Part shown: positions 44,175 through 53,474 of the stretch, piece after piece | How positions within the stretch are numbered: position 1 is the stretch's first letter | Layout: each line of letters begins with the position of its first letter | Assembly (NCBI RefSeq): GCF_029892045.1 | Contig: NZ_CP120367.1 | Span: 1,798,001 to 1,862,000, forward strand | DNA: 64,000 bases | Direction of reading: 5' to 3' | DNA from: Sinorhizobium numidicum | GTDB taxonomy: Bacteria > Pseudomonadota > Alphaproteobacteria > Rhizobiales > Rhizobiaceae | Position numbers and translations under genes: made by a program | The notes under the pieces: generated by a model | Told to the model about the DNA's origin: nothing | Database searches by the model: none | What the model saw: only the letters and a program-made list of their open reading frames with translations

Positions 44175-45874
44175 GCGCGCCCGTCCTTTCCGTCCGCAAT
44201 CTCAAGGTCGACGTGCATCTCGACAGCGGCGTCCGCAGCCTCATCGACGGCATTTCGCTCGACCTCGGGAAGGGTGAGATCCTCGGACTTGTCGGCGAAA
44301 GCGGCTCGGGGAAAAGCCTGTTCTGCCGCGCGCTGGTGCGGCTTCTTCCGTCTTCGCTCATGAAGGTCGAAAGCGGCTCGATTAAGCTCGAAGGACGCGA
44401 ACTCACGGAGATCAGCGACCCCGAGATGCTTCAGGTCCGCGGCGGAGAGATCGGCATGATCTTCCAGAATCCTAGTAGCCATCTCGATCCCGTCATGAAA
44501 ATTGGCGGTCAGATCGCCGAAGGTATCCGCTATCATCAGGGCCTCAATGCCCGCGATGCCCGCGCAGCGGCAATCGAAATCATGACGCAGGTCGGTTTTT
44601 CCGATCCGGTCTCGCAATACGACAGCTACCCGCACGAGTTCTCCGGCGGCATGCGCCAGCGTGCTATGATCGGCGTGGCGCTGTCGTGCAATCCGAAGAT
44701 CCTCATCGCAGATGAGCCGACGACGGCGCTCGACGTCACCATCCAGGCGCAGATCCTGCGGCTTCTGATGGAGATCCGCGATCAGCGCGGTCTTTCGATC
44801 ATCGTCATCACCCACGACCTCGGCATCGTGGCGCAAACCTGCGACCGGATTGCCGTGATGCGCCGCGGTAAGCTCATGGAGGAGGGGCCAAAACGCACAA
44901 TCCTCAGCCGGCCGCAAAACCCCTATACGATCAACCTCGTCAACAGTCACCCGTCCATGCCCGACACGACAGCCCCCACGCAGACTGCCGCTGCCAAGTT
45001 GGCCAATCCGGTGAAGCCGCTCCTAGAAATCGATGACCTGCATGTGCGCTTCCCGGCTGGCGGCGGCATTCTGAGAGGCAGCACGGCTAAGACCATCAGC
45101 GCCGTTTCCGGCGTGAGCCTGCAGATCATGCCGGCGGAGACTGTGGGCATCGTCGGCGAATCCGGCAGTGGCAAGAGCACGCTTGCCCGAGCCGTGCTGG
45201 GCCTTACGCCGATATCCTCGGGCCATGTGACGTTCGACGGCACCGACATCGCTCAGCAGAAACACGCTGGTCTCACCAAACTCAGGCGCGAGGCGGCGAT
45301 GGTCTTCCAGGATCCCTATAACGCCTTGAACCCACGCCTCACCATCGGCCAGATGCTGGCCGAGGTGCTGAAGGTCCAGGGAAAGTTCGCCGCCCGCGAC
45401 ATACCCACGCGGATCGACGAACTGCTCGACCTCGTAGGGCTGGAGCGGGACTTTGCAAATCGCAAGCCAAAGAGCATGAGTGGCGGCCAGTGTCAGCGTG
45501 CCGGCATCGCCCGCGCGCTCGCCGTCGACCCGAAGCTCATCATCGCCGACGAGTGCGTCGCCGCCCTCGATGTCACGATCCAGGCACAGATCATCGATCT
45601 TTTTCGAGATCTCGCGCGCAAGATGAACCTGACACTGATCTTCATTGCCCATGACCTAGCGATCGTACGCAATCTCTGCGAACGCGTCGTGGTCATGTAC
45701 CGCGGAGAGGTGGTCGAGGAGGGGCGCTCGGAAGAGCTCTTTGCCCGTCCGAAACATCCCTATACCGCGGCGCTAATCGCTGCCATTCCCGATATCGATC
45801 CGGACAAGCCGCTGGTCACGGGAGCCAACACTGGGCCTGCCGGACCGATCAAGTCAGTCAAACGCATACCATAG
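44171..45874 (+). CDS. Fused DppD-DppF-type ABC ATPase
   Basis: 567 residues with two complete nucleotide-binding domains in one chain. Both have the same Walker A, GESGSGKS (near residues 42 and 325). The first signature is [10 protein letters not shown] with Walker [13 protein letters not shown]; the second is [10 protein letters not shown] with Walker [13 protein letters not shown], where Cys replaces the usual Pro of DEP. Each domain ends in the oligopeptide-family C-terminal extension (RPQNPYT, RPKHPYT). It energises import. Confidence 0.92.
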   Translation: MSAPVLSVRNLKVDVHLDSGVRSLIDGISLDLGKGEILGLVGESGSGKSLFCRALVRLLPSSLMKVESGSIKLEGRELTEISDPEMLQVRGGEIGMIFQNPSSHLDPVMKIGGQIAEGIRYHQGLNARDARAAAIEIMTQVGFSDPVSQYDSYPHEFSGGMRQRAMIGVALSCNPKILIADEPTTALDVTIQAQILRLLMEIRDQRGLSIIVITHDLGIVAQTCDRIAVMRRGKLMEEGPKRTILSRPQNPYTINLVNSHPSMPDTTAPTQTAAAKLANPVKPLLEIDDLHVRFPAGGGILRGSTAKTISAVSGVSLQIMPAETVGIVGESGSGKSTLARAVLGLTPISSGHVTFDGTDIAQQKHAGLTKLRREAAMVFQDPYNALNPRLTIGQMLAEVLKVQGKFAARDIPTRIDELLDLVGLERDFANRKPKSMSGGQCQRAGIARALAVDPKLIIADECVAALDVTIQAQIIDLFRDLARKMNLTLIFIAHDLAIVRNLCERVVVMYRGEVVEEGRSEELFARPKHPYTAALIAAIPDIDPDKPLVTGANTGPAGPIKSVKRIP

Positions 45875-45893
45875 CAACGAAGGGAACGAACGC

Positions 45894-47411
45894 ATGACCA
45901 GTAGTTGGAAGAAAATCGGCCTTGCCGCCGTCCTGGCTGGCCTCACTCTTAGCGCAAGTTTTGCCGAAGCCGCCGGCGTGTTGACCATCGGTCGTCGCGA
46001 AGACTCCACAACATTCGATCCGATCAAATCGGCGCAGAACGTCGACAACTGGGTCTTCTCCAACGTCTTCGACGTGCTGATCCGCGTCGACAGGACCGGT
46101 ACCAAGCTGGAGCCGGGACTTGCCGAAAGCTGGACCATCTCGGATGATGGCTTGATCTATACGTTCAAGATCCGCGACGCAAAGTTCTCCGATGGCTCGC
46201 CGATCACCGCCGCCGATGCTGCCTTCAGCCTGCTGCGCATCCGCGACAATGAAGGCTCGCTGTGGAGCGACAGCTACAAGATCGTGGATACCGCCGAAGC
46301 GACCGACGACAAGACGCTCGTCGTCAAATTGAAAACGCCGTCGGCGCCCTTCCTCTCTACCTTGGCGTTGCCTAACGTTTCGGTGCTCTCGAAGAAGGCA
46401 TTGGAAGAAGCGGGCGAGGAGGCCTTCGCCGAGTTGCCGACCGCAGCTTCCGGGGCCTTCACAGTCAAGGAATGGCGGCGCGGCGACCGCGTCATCCTCG
46501 AAAAGAACCCGAACTTCTGGCAGGCCGACCGGGTCAAGCTGGATGGGGTGGAATGGATTTCCGTGCCGGACGACAACACCCGCATGCTGAACGTACAGGC
46601 CGGCCAGCTCGATACGGCGATCTTCGTGCCGTTCTCGCGCGTCGAGGAGTTGAAGAAAGATCCGAACCTCACTGTGCACAGCGACACCTCGACCCGCGAG
46701 GACCATCTGCTGATCAACCACGAGCACGGCGCGCTCGGCAACAAGGACGTCCGCCAGGCCCTCGATATGGCGATCGACAAGAAGGCGATTGTCGACACCG
46801 TGACCTTCGGGATTGGCGAAGTTGCCAATTCCTACGTTCCGAAGGGTTCGCTCTACCACTATGCCGACAACTACCAGTATCCATATGATCCAGAAAAGGC
46901 GAAGGCGATGCTAGCGGAAGCCGGCGCGTCAGATCTCATGCTCGACTATGTGGTCAATGCCGGAAACGAGGTCGACGAACAGATCGCCGTCCTGCTGCAG
47001 CAGCAGCTTCAGAAGGCGGGTGTCACCGTCAATCTGCAGAAGGTCGACCCCAGCCAGAGCTGGGACATGCTGGTGGCCGGTGACTACGATATCTCGGTCA
47101 TGTACTGGACGAACGATATCCTCGATCCTGACCAGAAGACCACCTTCGTGCTCGGTCATGATACCAATATGAACTACATGACCCGCTACAAGAACGACAA
47201 GATCAAGAACCTCGTCGCCGCAGCGCGCTTGGAGCTCGACCCCAAGAAGCGCGAGGACATGTATATCGAGGTCCAGACGACTGCCAAGAACGACGTACAC
47301 TGGATCGATCTCTACTATAGTCCCTACATCAACATCTCGCGCAAGAACATCGAGAACTTCTACCAAAATCCTCTCGGTCGCTTCTTCCTGGAGGACACAG
47401 TCAAGAACTGA
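45894..47411 (+). CDS. Oligopeptide-type extracellular solute-binding protein
   Basis: 505 residues, SBP family 5. The signal peptide (MTSSWKKIGLAAVLAGLTLS .. SFAEA) is cleaved near residue 26. The mature protein has the family start GVLTIGRREDSTTFDPIKSA, VFDVLIRVDRTGTKLEPGLAESW, and the hinge AFTVKEWRRGDRVILEKNPNFW. It captures the substrate in the periplasm for the two permeases. It is the last gene of the module; in Pseudomonas the equivalent protein (AapF) binds the plant-derived effector of PipR, so this protein is a good candidate for the same role. Confidence 0.9.
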   Translation: MTSSWKKIGLAAVLAGLTLSASFAEAAGVLTIGRREDSTTFDPIKSAQNVDNWVFSNVFDVLIRVDRTGTKLEPGLAESWTISDDGLIYTFKIRDAKFSDGSPITAADAAFSLLRIRDNEGSLWSDSYKIVDTAEATDDKTLVVKLKTPSAPFLSTLALPNVSVLSKKALEEAGEEAFAELPTAASGAFTVKEWRRGDRVILEKNPNFWQADRVKLDGVEWISVPDDNTRMLNVQAGQLDTAIFVPFSRVEELKKDPNLTVHSDTSTREDHLLINHEHGALGNKDVRQALDMAIDKKAIVDTVTFGIGEVANSYVPKGSLYHYADNYQYPYDPEKAKAMLAEAGASDLMLDYVVNAGNEVDEQIAVLLQQQLQKAGVTVNLQKVDPSQSWDMLVAGDYDISVMYWTNDILDPDQKTTFVLGHDTNMNYMTRYKNDKIKNLVAAARLELDPKKREDMYIEVQTTAKNDVHWIDLYYSPYINISRKNIENFYQNPLGRFFLEDTVKN

Positions 47412-47440
47412 CACGTTGCGTCGGCGCACCACGCTACGCC

Positions 47441-47462
47441 CCGCCGCGTTCAGGCGCGGCGG
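47441..47462 (+). terminator. GC-rich hairpin after the peptide transporter operon
   Basis: CCGCCGCG at 47441-47448 pairs with CGCGGCGG at 47455-47462 across a 6-base loop. It lies 30 bases after the stop of the binding-protein gene. No clear U-tract follows, so the terminator role is likely but not certain. The remaining bases up to the operator hold no gene. Confidence 0.5.
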
Positions 47463-47683
47463 ACCTCCCTTGGCCGCTTTTGGGCATGCGCAAACGGCAG
47501 CGATGGCTGCAGGCCTCCCGGCCATCAGTGACGTCGAACGGTGAGAGCGGGTAGTCTCTCGAGAAGGCCGCGGCGGATCTGAAACTGTTTTGCCAGCCCC
47601 CCGCAAAATGCGATTCGATATTGCATAGCTTCCCTCCTCTTCGGCGGATGCACGTCCCCGTGGATATCGCAGGTAACACCCAT

Positions 47684-47697
47684 TGAAATCGATTACA
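47684..47697. promoter_or_regulatory. LacI/GalR-type operator of the sugar operon
   Basis: TGAAATCGATTACA is a 14-bp palindrome around a central CG with one mismatched pair, the common shape of LacI-family operators. It is 41 bases before the start of the first gene of the operon whose fifth gene encodes a LacI-type regulator. Autorepression by that regulator is the simplest reading. Confidence 0.65.
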
Positions 47698-47738
47698 TTT
47701 TCTGGCTTCATGGGCCCGGCAAGATTTGGGAGGATCTT

Positions 47739-48764
47739 ATGAAGAAATTTATTGCTGCAGCCTTCGGCGCAGTCGCGTCCATTGTTATCTCGGCATCGGC
47801 GGTCAATGCGGAGACATTTAAGATAGGTCTCTCGAATGGTTGGGTCGGCAGCGAGTGGCGCACCCAGATGATCGATGAGGCGAAAGCAGCGGCCGCGAAA
47901 TGGAAAGAGAAGGGAGTCGACGTCGAGGTTTCCGTCCAGAGCGCCAATGTCGACGTCCCCGGACAGATTGCCCATATCCGCAATTTCATCGCCGAAGGCG
48001 TGAACGCCATCATCGTCAATCCGAACAGCCCGACGGCCTTTGATCCGATTTTCGCGCAGGCGAAGGAAGCCGGCATCCTGGTTATCGCGACGGATGCGGA
48101 AGTCTCCTCGCCCGACGCGATCTATGTCGGCATCGACCAGACCGCCTGGGGTGCGGCGGGCGCCAAGTGGCTTGCCGAGACGCTCGACGGCAAGGGCAAG
48201 GTGGTCGCGATCAACGGCGTCGCCGGGCACCCGGCTAACGAGATGCGCGCCGCCGGCTACAAGCAGGTCTTCAAGGATTTTCCGGATATGCAGATCGTCA
48301 ATGAAGTCAACGCCAATTGGGACCAGGCCCAGGGACAGCAGGCGATGCAGAACATCCTCGCCACATATCCCGATATCAACGGCGTGCTGGTACAGGACGG
48401 CATGGCTGCCGGCGCCTGGAAGTCGATCATGGATGCCGGCAAAAAGGATCAGATCGCGGCTACCGGCGAAATCCGCAAGGACTTCATCGACCTCTGGATC
48501 AAGGAAGAGCTGAACTCCGGCGCGACAGTAAACCCGCCCGGCGTGATGGCGAGCGCGCTCAACGTCGCCGTGCTGATGCTGCAGGGCAAAGAGCTGAAAG
48601 AGCCAGCCAAGGCCGGGCAATATAGCAACGCGCTCTATCTGCCGATCCCGTTCATCGATAGCCAGAATGTGCAGGAGGCGGCAAAGCAGCTCGAAGGCAA
48701 GCCCGGCCATTATTCCTATACGAGCTCGCTTTCGATCGAAGAGGCGGAAGCCCTCTTCAAGTGA
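47739..48764 (+). CDS. CUT2 sugar ABC transporter substrate-binding protein
   Basis: 341 residues, periplasmic-binding-protein type I fold. The signal peptide (MKKFIAAAFGAVASIVISAS .. VNA) is cleaved near residue 24. The mature protein starts ETFKIGLSNGWVGSEWRTQM and has IRNFIAEGVNAIIVNPNSPTAF, VIATDAEVSSPDAIYVGIDQ and INGVAGHPANEMRAAGYKQV, the typical order of RbsB-like proteins. The sugar or polyol is unknown. A REP-like element, not a gene, separates it from the ATPase. Confidence 0.92.
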   Translation: MKKFIAAAFGAVASIVISASAVNAETFKIGLSNGWVGSEWRTQMIDEAKAAAAKWKEKGVDVEVSVQSANVDVPGQIAHIRNFIAEGVNAIIVNPNSPTAFDPIFAQAKEAGILVIATDAEVSSPDAIYVGIDQTAWGAAGAKWLAETLDGKGKVVAINGVAGHPANEMRAAGYKQVFKDFPDMQIVNEVNANWDQAQGQQAMQNILATYPDINGVLVQDGMAAGAWKSIMDAGKKDQIAATGEIRKDFIDLWIKEELNSGATVNPPGVMASALNVAVLMLQGKELKEPAKAGQYSNALYLPIPFIDSQNVQEAAKQLEGKPGHYSYTSSLSIEEAEALFK

Positions 48765-48813
48765 GTCTTTCGAGGTCTGCGTGCGCCTTCCGGCCGCGCA
48801 GCTCCTCGACTCC

Positions 48814-48863
48814 AGAGTGGATGAGGAATAACGGTGAGTGGTTTTCCGCCGGCATCCCGCTCT
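48814..48863. repeat. REP-like palindromic element, copy 1
   Basis: AGAGTGGATG (48814-48823) and CATCCCGCTCT (48853-48863) are the ends of a palindromic element whose interior also matches the element at 53398-53446 when the latter is read in reverse (shared GTGGTTTTCCGCC-like interior). It sits between two genes of one operon. Confidence 0.7.
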
Positions 48864-48892
48864 AACCTTTAGAATTGCACGGACGAAGTTTC

Positions 48893-50398
48893 ATGTCGAA
48901 ATTGAAGCTGAGCGGCGTGAGCAAGGCTTACGGCGCGACTTTGGCGCTCCGGCGGGGCGATCTCGAAGTCATGGCCGGTGAGGTCCATGTGCTGATGGGA
49001 TCGAACGGTTCCGGCAAGAGCACGTTGTGCAAGATCATCGCCGGCAGCGTGCGGCCGGACGCCGGCAAGATCCTCATCGACGATACGCCGGTCACTATTA
49101 CCGGGCCGCGTTCGGCCCGCGCTCAGGGCATCGGCATCTTCTATCAGGAGCTGAGCCTGGCCGCCCACCGCTCGGTCGAGGAAAACATCTGCCTCGCCGC
49201 GCTGCCGATCAAAGCTCGTCTGTTCGTCGACCGGACGGCGCTGAAGGAACGCGCGGCGCGCTATATTGCGCTTTTCGAGGGCGTATCCGGCGACGAGTTC
49301 TCCGCCGACGCGTTGGTCGGCAATCTTCGCCCCGATCAGCGCCAGCTCGTCGAGATCATGAAGGCGCTGGCGAGCGAGGCGCCGCTCCTCATTTTCGACG
49401 AACCGACGTCGGCGCTCGATCGCGCTCAGGTCGAACGCTTTTTCGAGATCCTGCGCGATCTCAAGCTGCGCGGCCGCGGAATCATCTTCATTTCGCACCG
49501 GATGGATGAGATCAAGGCGATCGGCGATCGCGTCACCATCATCCGCGACGGCGAGACGATCACCACGCTCAACCTCGCCGAGACCGATGCCGCCTCGGTT
49601 ATCCGGCTGATGGTGGGCGGCGCCGGCGACATGCCGGCTACGCAATCCTCGGCCCCTGCGGTCGTGAACCTCGCAGACGGAGCGGCGCTGACGGTACGGG
49701 ATCTTTCCGGCGCCGGCTTCCGCAACATCAGCTTTGAACTTGCCCGCGGCGAAATACTCGGTTTCGGCGGGCTGCACGGCCAGGGCCAGTCGGCGCTGCT
49801 CAGGGCGATCTTCGGCGCGGGCTCGATTTCGTCCGGCGAAATCGTGCTCGCCGGCAGCCGCTTCGATGCCTCGAGCCCTCGCGATGCGATAAGGCGCGGT
49901 TGCGCCTATGTCTCCGGTGACCGCGGCCGCGACGGTGTCATCAGCGGCCGGCCGATCCTCGAGAACGTCACGCCCATCCACTATCTGCGCGACCGGCTGA
50001 TGATTGCGAGCCCCTCGAGGCTCCGCGACAGGGTCGCGCCGGCACTCGAAAGCATGCACACCAAATTCGCCAGTCTCTTGCACCCGATAAATTCGCTTTC
50101 CGGCGGCAACCAGCAGAAGGTCATCATCGCCCGCTGGCTGATCGACCGCCCGGACGTGCTGCTGCTCGACGACCCGACCAAGGGCATCGATCTTTCGGCC
50201 AAGGCCGACCTTTTCGTGCTGATCCGGCAATTGGCGTCCGAAGGCCTCGGCATCGTCCTCTATTCCTCGGAGGATGCCGAACTGCTCGGCAACGCCAACC
50301 GCATCCTGGTCTTCAACGGCGGATCCATTAGCCGCGAACTGACGGGCGCGGAACGCACCCGATACAATCTTTATCAAGCCGCTTACGAGGCCGCGTGA
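48893..50398 (+). CDS. CUT2 sugar ABC transporter ATPase (RbsA-like)
   Basis: About 501 residues from ATG 48893 (MSKLKLSGVSKAYGATLALR). Two ABC domains. The first has Walker A GSNGSGKST and Walker B LLIFDEPTSALD, but its signature reads NLRPDQRQLVEIMKAL instead of LSxGxxQ. The second has a degenerate Walker A (GLHGQGQSALLRA), a proper signature LSGGNQQKVIIARWL and Walker B VLLLDDPTKGID. The degenerate second Walker A is normal for this family. Confidence 0.92.
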   Translation: MSKLKLSGVSKAYGATLALRRGDLEVMAGEVHVLMGSNGSGKSTLCKIIAGSVRPDAGKILIDDTPVTITGPRSARAQGIGIFYQELSLAAHRSVEENICLAALPIKARLFVDRTALKERAARYIALFEGVSGDEFSADALVGNLRPDQRQLVEIMKALASEAPLLIFDEPTSALDRAQVERFFEILRDLKLRGRGIIFISHRMDEIKAIGDRVTIIRDGETITTLNLAETDAASVIRLMVGGAGDMPATQSSAPAVVNLADGAALTVRDLSGAGFRNISFELARGEILGFGGLHGQGQSALLRAIFGAGSISSGEIVLAGSRFDASSPRDAIRRGCAYVSGDRGRDGVISGRPILENVTPIHYLRDRLMIASPSRLRDRVAPALESMHTKFASLLHPINSLSGGNQQKVIIARWLIDRPDVLLLDDPTKGIDLSAKADLFVLIRQLASEGLGIVLYSSEDAELLGNANRILVFNGGSISRELTGAERTRYNLYQAAYEAA

Positions 50399-51390
50399 TG
50401 GCAGAGATCGCAATCAGCACGACATCACGGCGCGCCGGCGGCCTCCGCAAACTCCTTGAGCGCTACCCCTTTCTACCGGCACTCGCCATCGTCCTGGCGC
50501 TGCTGGCCTTGAACGGCATCTTCTCGCCCAACAGCCTGAGTTATCGGTCGCTGACCGGGCTCTTGAGCACCTATATGGCGCTGATCCTCCTCGCGATCGC
50601 CCAGACCTATGTCGTCTATGCGGGCGACATCGACCTATCGGCCGGCTCGATCCTCTCGCTCGTCAATGTCGCGATCATCGTCTTGATGGAGAGATGGGAA
50701 GGGGGTGCCGGCGCCGTGCTGCTGGCGCTTGCGCTTGGCTTGGTGCTGGGGCTTGCCTGCGGTGTCGTCAACGGGCTCGTGGTCGCGGCACTGCGCCTGC
50801 AGGCGATCGTCGCGACCTTTGCGACGAGCATCTTCTTCACCGGCCTCGCGCTTTACATTCTGCCCGTTGCCGGCACCCCGGCGCCGGCCCTGTTCTGGCG
50901 CACCTATGGCGGCCGGCTGCTGGGCCTGCCCTTCGTCTTCTATATCCTGGCGGCGCTGATCGTGCTGCTGCTGGTGCTCGGCCGCGCGCGCCTCACCACA
51001 CAACTGCTCGCTGTCGGCGACGACCAGCAGGCGGCCTATCAGACCGGATTGCCGGTGGTCTCGATCAGGATCAGGGGCTATCTGCTCTGCGGCCTTTTCT
51101 CGGCCCTTGCCGCTTTCTGCATCACGGGCGACACGGCAAGCGGCGATCCGCTCGTCGGCGGCAAGATGACGCTCTACAGCGTCGCCGCCGTGGTGCTCGG
51201 CGGCAGCGCCCTTTCCGGCGGCTGGGGAACCGTGATCGGCTCGCTCTTGGGCGCGCTGACGATCGGGCTCATCAACTCGGTGGTGTTTTTCATGGGCACG
51301 CCGTCCGAGTGGCAGAATTTCGTGCAGGGCTTCGCGATCCTCATCGTGCTGATGGCGGGCGTGCTCGCCGGCCGGAGGGCGCGCCCATGA
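50398..51390 (+). CDS. CUT2 sugar ABC transporter permease, first
   Basis: 330 residues from ATG 50398, which shares its A with the stop of the ATPase gene (TGATG). About ten membrane segments and the RbsC-type DIDLSAGSILSLVNVAIIVL motif near residue 75, and AVGDDQQAAYQTGLPVVSIRI in the middle. It pairs with the next permease, so the pore is probably a heterodimer. Confidence 0.9.
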   Translation: MAEIAISTTSRRAGGLRKLLERYPFLPALAIVLALLALNGIFSPNSLSYRSLTGLLSTYMALILLAIAQTYVVYAGDIDLSAGSILSLVNVAIIVLMERWEGGAGAVLLALALGLVLGLACGVVNGLVVAALRLQAIVATFATSIFFTGLALYILPVAGTPAPALFWRTYGGRLLGLPFVFYILAALIVLLLVLGRARLTTQLLAVGDDQQAAYQTGLPVVSIRIRGYLLCGLFSALAAFCITGDTASGDPLVGGKMTLYSVAAVVLGGSALSGGWGTVIGSLLGALTIGLINSVVFFMGTPSEWQNFVQGFAILIVLMAGVLAGRRARP

Positions 51391-52343
51391 GCAACGTCCT
51401 TTCCTTTTTCCGTCAGCCGATCGTCGTCGCTCTGTTCTTGATCGTGGTGCTCCTCTATCTTGGCGAAATACTGTCGCCGGGCTTTGCCACCGGCGGGCAG
51501 ATCCTGCGGCTGCTGATCGTTGCTTCACTGCTCGGCATCGTCGCGGCCGGGCAGAACGTCGTCATCCTCGGCGGCAGGGAGGGGATCGATCTCTCGGTCG
51601 GCGGCGTGGTGTCGCTGTCGGCGATCATTGCTGGCAACGTGATGAACGGTGGCGATGCGGGTATTTTGCCGGCTATCGCCGCCTGCCTTGCGGCCGGCGC
51701 CTTCTTCGGCCTGCTGAACGGCCTCGGGATCACGCTCCTGCGTATCCCGCCGCTGGTGATGACGCTCGGTATGCTCGGCGTGCTGCAGGGCCTGCTCGTC
51801 GTCATCCGCATGGGCATTCCCTCCGGCCGCGCCGCGCCTGCTCTTTCGAGCTTCGTCACCCAGCCGCTGGTCTTCGGCATTCCGGGCATCATCTGGCTCT
51901 GGATCGCCATCGGCATCCTCATGGCCTTCATGCTCAACCGCACCGTCTTCGGCCACCGCATCTACGCGATCGGCTCGAATGAACACGCAGCCTTCATGGC
52001 GGGCGTCCCGGTTAGGCTCATGCGCATCGCGCTCTTCATGATCTCCGGCATGTTCGCCGCGATCGCTGGCCTCTGCCTGCTCGGCTATTCCGGCTCGTCC
52101 TTCGCCAATGTCGGGGAACAGTACACGCTCACCTCCATCATTGCGGTCGTCTTCGGTGGCACCTCGCTTGCCGGCGGCAAGGGCGGTTATACCGGCACCA
52201 TGGCCGGCGCGATCCTGCTCGTCATCCTGCAAGGGATTCTCACCACGGTGAATATCGACGAGTCCGGCCGGCAGATGGTGTTCGGGGCGACGCTGCTGCT
52301 GCTTATGACCTTCTACGGCCGCGGACGGGCAATGCGCGCATGA
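51387..52343 (+). CDS. CUT2 sugar ABC transporter permease, second
   Basis: 318 residues from ATG 51387 with an ATGA overlap; the open frame further upstream is a shadow within the first permease gene. About ten membrane segments, with the GREGIDLSVGGVVSLSAIIAG motif and AIGSNEHAAFMAGVPVRLM. It ends in an ATGA overlap with the regulator gene. Confidence 0.9.
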   Translation: MSNVLSFFRQPIVVALFLIVVLLYLGEILSPGFATGGQILRLLIVASLLGIVAAGQNVVILGGREGIDLSVGGVVSLSAIIAGNVMNGGDAGILPAIAACLAAGAFFGLLNGLGITLLRIPPLVMTLGMLGVLQGLLVVIRMGIPSGRAAPALSSFVTQPLVFGIPGIIWLWIAIGILMAFMLNRTVFGHRIYAIGSNEHAAFMAGVPVRLMRIALFMISGMFAAIAGLCLLGYSGSSFANVGEQYTLTSIIAVVFGGTSLAGGKGGYTGTMAGAILLVILQGILTTVNIDESGRQMVFGATLLLLMTFYGRGRAMRA

Positions 52344-53353
52344 GGGACCGGCCGAAGATCAAGGATATCGCCGAGCGGGCAGGGGTGTCGGCCGCCACCG
52401 TCTCGCGCGCGCTCGCCGATTCCACCCTGGTCACGGCCGAGACGCGCCAGCGAATCCACGATCTCGCGCGCGAGCTCAACTACCGTCCGAATGTCAGTGC
52501 CCGCAACCTCAGGACCCGCAAGTCCATGTCGGTGCTGCTCGTCGTCCGCGACGTCGGCAACCCTTTTTACCTCGACATTTTGAAGGGCGTCGAGGCGACG
52601 GCACGGGAAGCCGGCTATTCGGTATTGATGGGCAATACCGAGAACGATCCGCTTCGCGAGCTCGAATATTTCAACATGCTGCGTGACGGCCATGCCGACG
52701 GCATGGTGCTGATGACGGGCAAGCTGCCGCCAGTGGGCGCAAGCCGCATCGGCGGCCTTCCCGTGGTTGTGGCGCTGGAGATGATCGAAGACTCCGGCCT
52801 GCCGCATGTCCAGGTGGACAATGTCGCCGCCGCGCGCGAGGCCGTAGAACACCTGATCGCGCTCGGGCATCGGCGCATCGCGCATATCAGCGGCCCGATT
52901 CCCGAACCGATGAGCCTCTACCGTCGCGAAGGCTATCGTCTGGCGATGGGTGATGCCGGCCTGGAAATCCCGGCAGACTATGAGGTGCGCGGCAACTTCC
53001 TGCTCGAAAGCGGACAGGAATGCTGCCAGGCGCTCTTCGACTTGCCCGAGCCGCCGACCGCGCTTTTTGTCGCCAACGATGAAATGGCCTATGGCGCCGT
53101 GCATGAGCTGCGACGCATGGGACGCGAGGTTCCGGGCGAGGTATCGGTCGTCGGTTTCGACGATCTCTATTTGAGCAAGGCCTTCTATCCGCCGCTGACG
53201 ACCGTCAGGCAGCCGCGCGCCGAGATCGGCCGCACGGCCATGGGGCTCTTGCTCAGGATTCTTTCGGGCGGCGGCGTCGACGGCGGTGAACCGATCGTGT
53301 TGCCGACGGTTCTAAACATTCGAGGCAGCACGGCGCCACCTAGATCACGATGA
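52340..53353 (+). CDS. LacI-family repressor of the sugar operon
   Basis: 337 residues. The helix-turn-helix is at the very N-terminus (IKDIAERAGVSAATVSRALA), followed by the hinge helix (YRPNVSARNLRTRKS) and the type I effector domain (VLLVVRDVGNPFYLDILKGV; ALGHRRIAHISG; FVANDEMAYG; VVGFDDLYLSKAFYPPLTTV). It is the fifth gene of the operon and overlaps the second permease by 4 bases, so it is co-expressed with the transporter it probably controls through the palindrome at 47684-47697. Confidence 0.92.
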   Translation: MRDRPKIKDIAERAGVSAATVSRALADSTLVTAETRQRIHDLARELNYRPNVSARNLRTRKSMSVLLVVRDVGNPFYLDILKGVEATAREAGYSVLMGNTENDPLRELEYFNMLRDGHADGMVLMTGKLPPVGASRIGGLPVVVALEMIEDSGLPHVQVDNVAAAREAVEHLIALGHRRIAHISGPIPEPMSLYRREGYRLAMGDAGLEIPADYEVRGNFLLESGQECCQALFDLPEPPTALFVANDEMAYGAVHELRRMGREVPGEVSVVGFDDLYLSKAFYPPLTTVRQPRAEIGRTAMGLLLRILSGGGVDGGEPIVLPTVLNIRGSTAPPRSR

Positions 53354-53397
53354 TTGGGTCGGACCAGAATCATAAACGTGATCAATTCTAAGAAGTG

Positions 53398-53446
53398 AGA
53401 GCGGGATGCGGGCGGAAAACCGCGCATACTTTCCTCATCCCGCTCT
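53398..53446. repeat. REP-like palindromic element, copy 2
   Basis: Exact 11-base ends AGAGCGGGATG (53398-53408) and CATCCCGCTCT (53436-53446), with an inner perfect hairpin GCGG-AAAA-CCGC. It is in the gap between the regulator and the oxidoreductase gene, in the opposite orientation to copy 1. Confidence 0.75.
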
Positions 53447-53474
53447 AACGGGTAGGCCATCCTGGGAGGAGAAA

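Noticed and set aside
46929..48710. 593-codon minus-strand frame across two binding-protein genes
   Set aside because: It spans the intergenic operator and two genes with signal peptides on the plus strand; it is a third-position shadow.
48869..50413. 514-codon minus-strand frame opposite the sugar ATPase
   Set aside because: The plus strand has both ABC domains with Walker and signature motifs; the minus frame has none.
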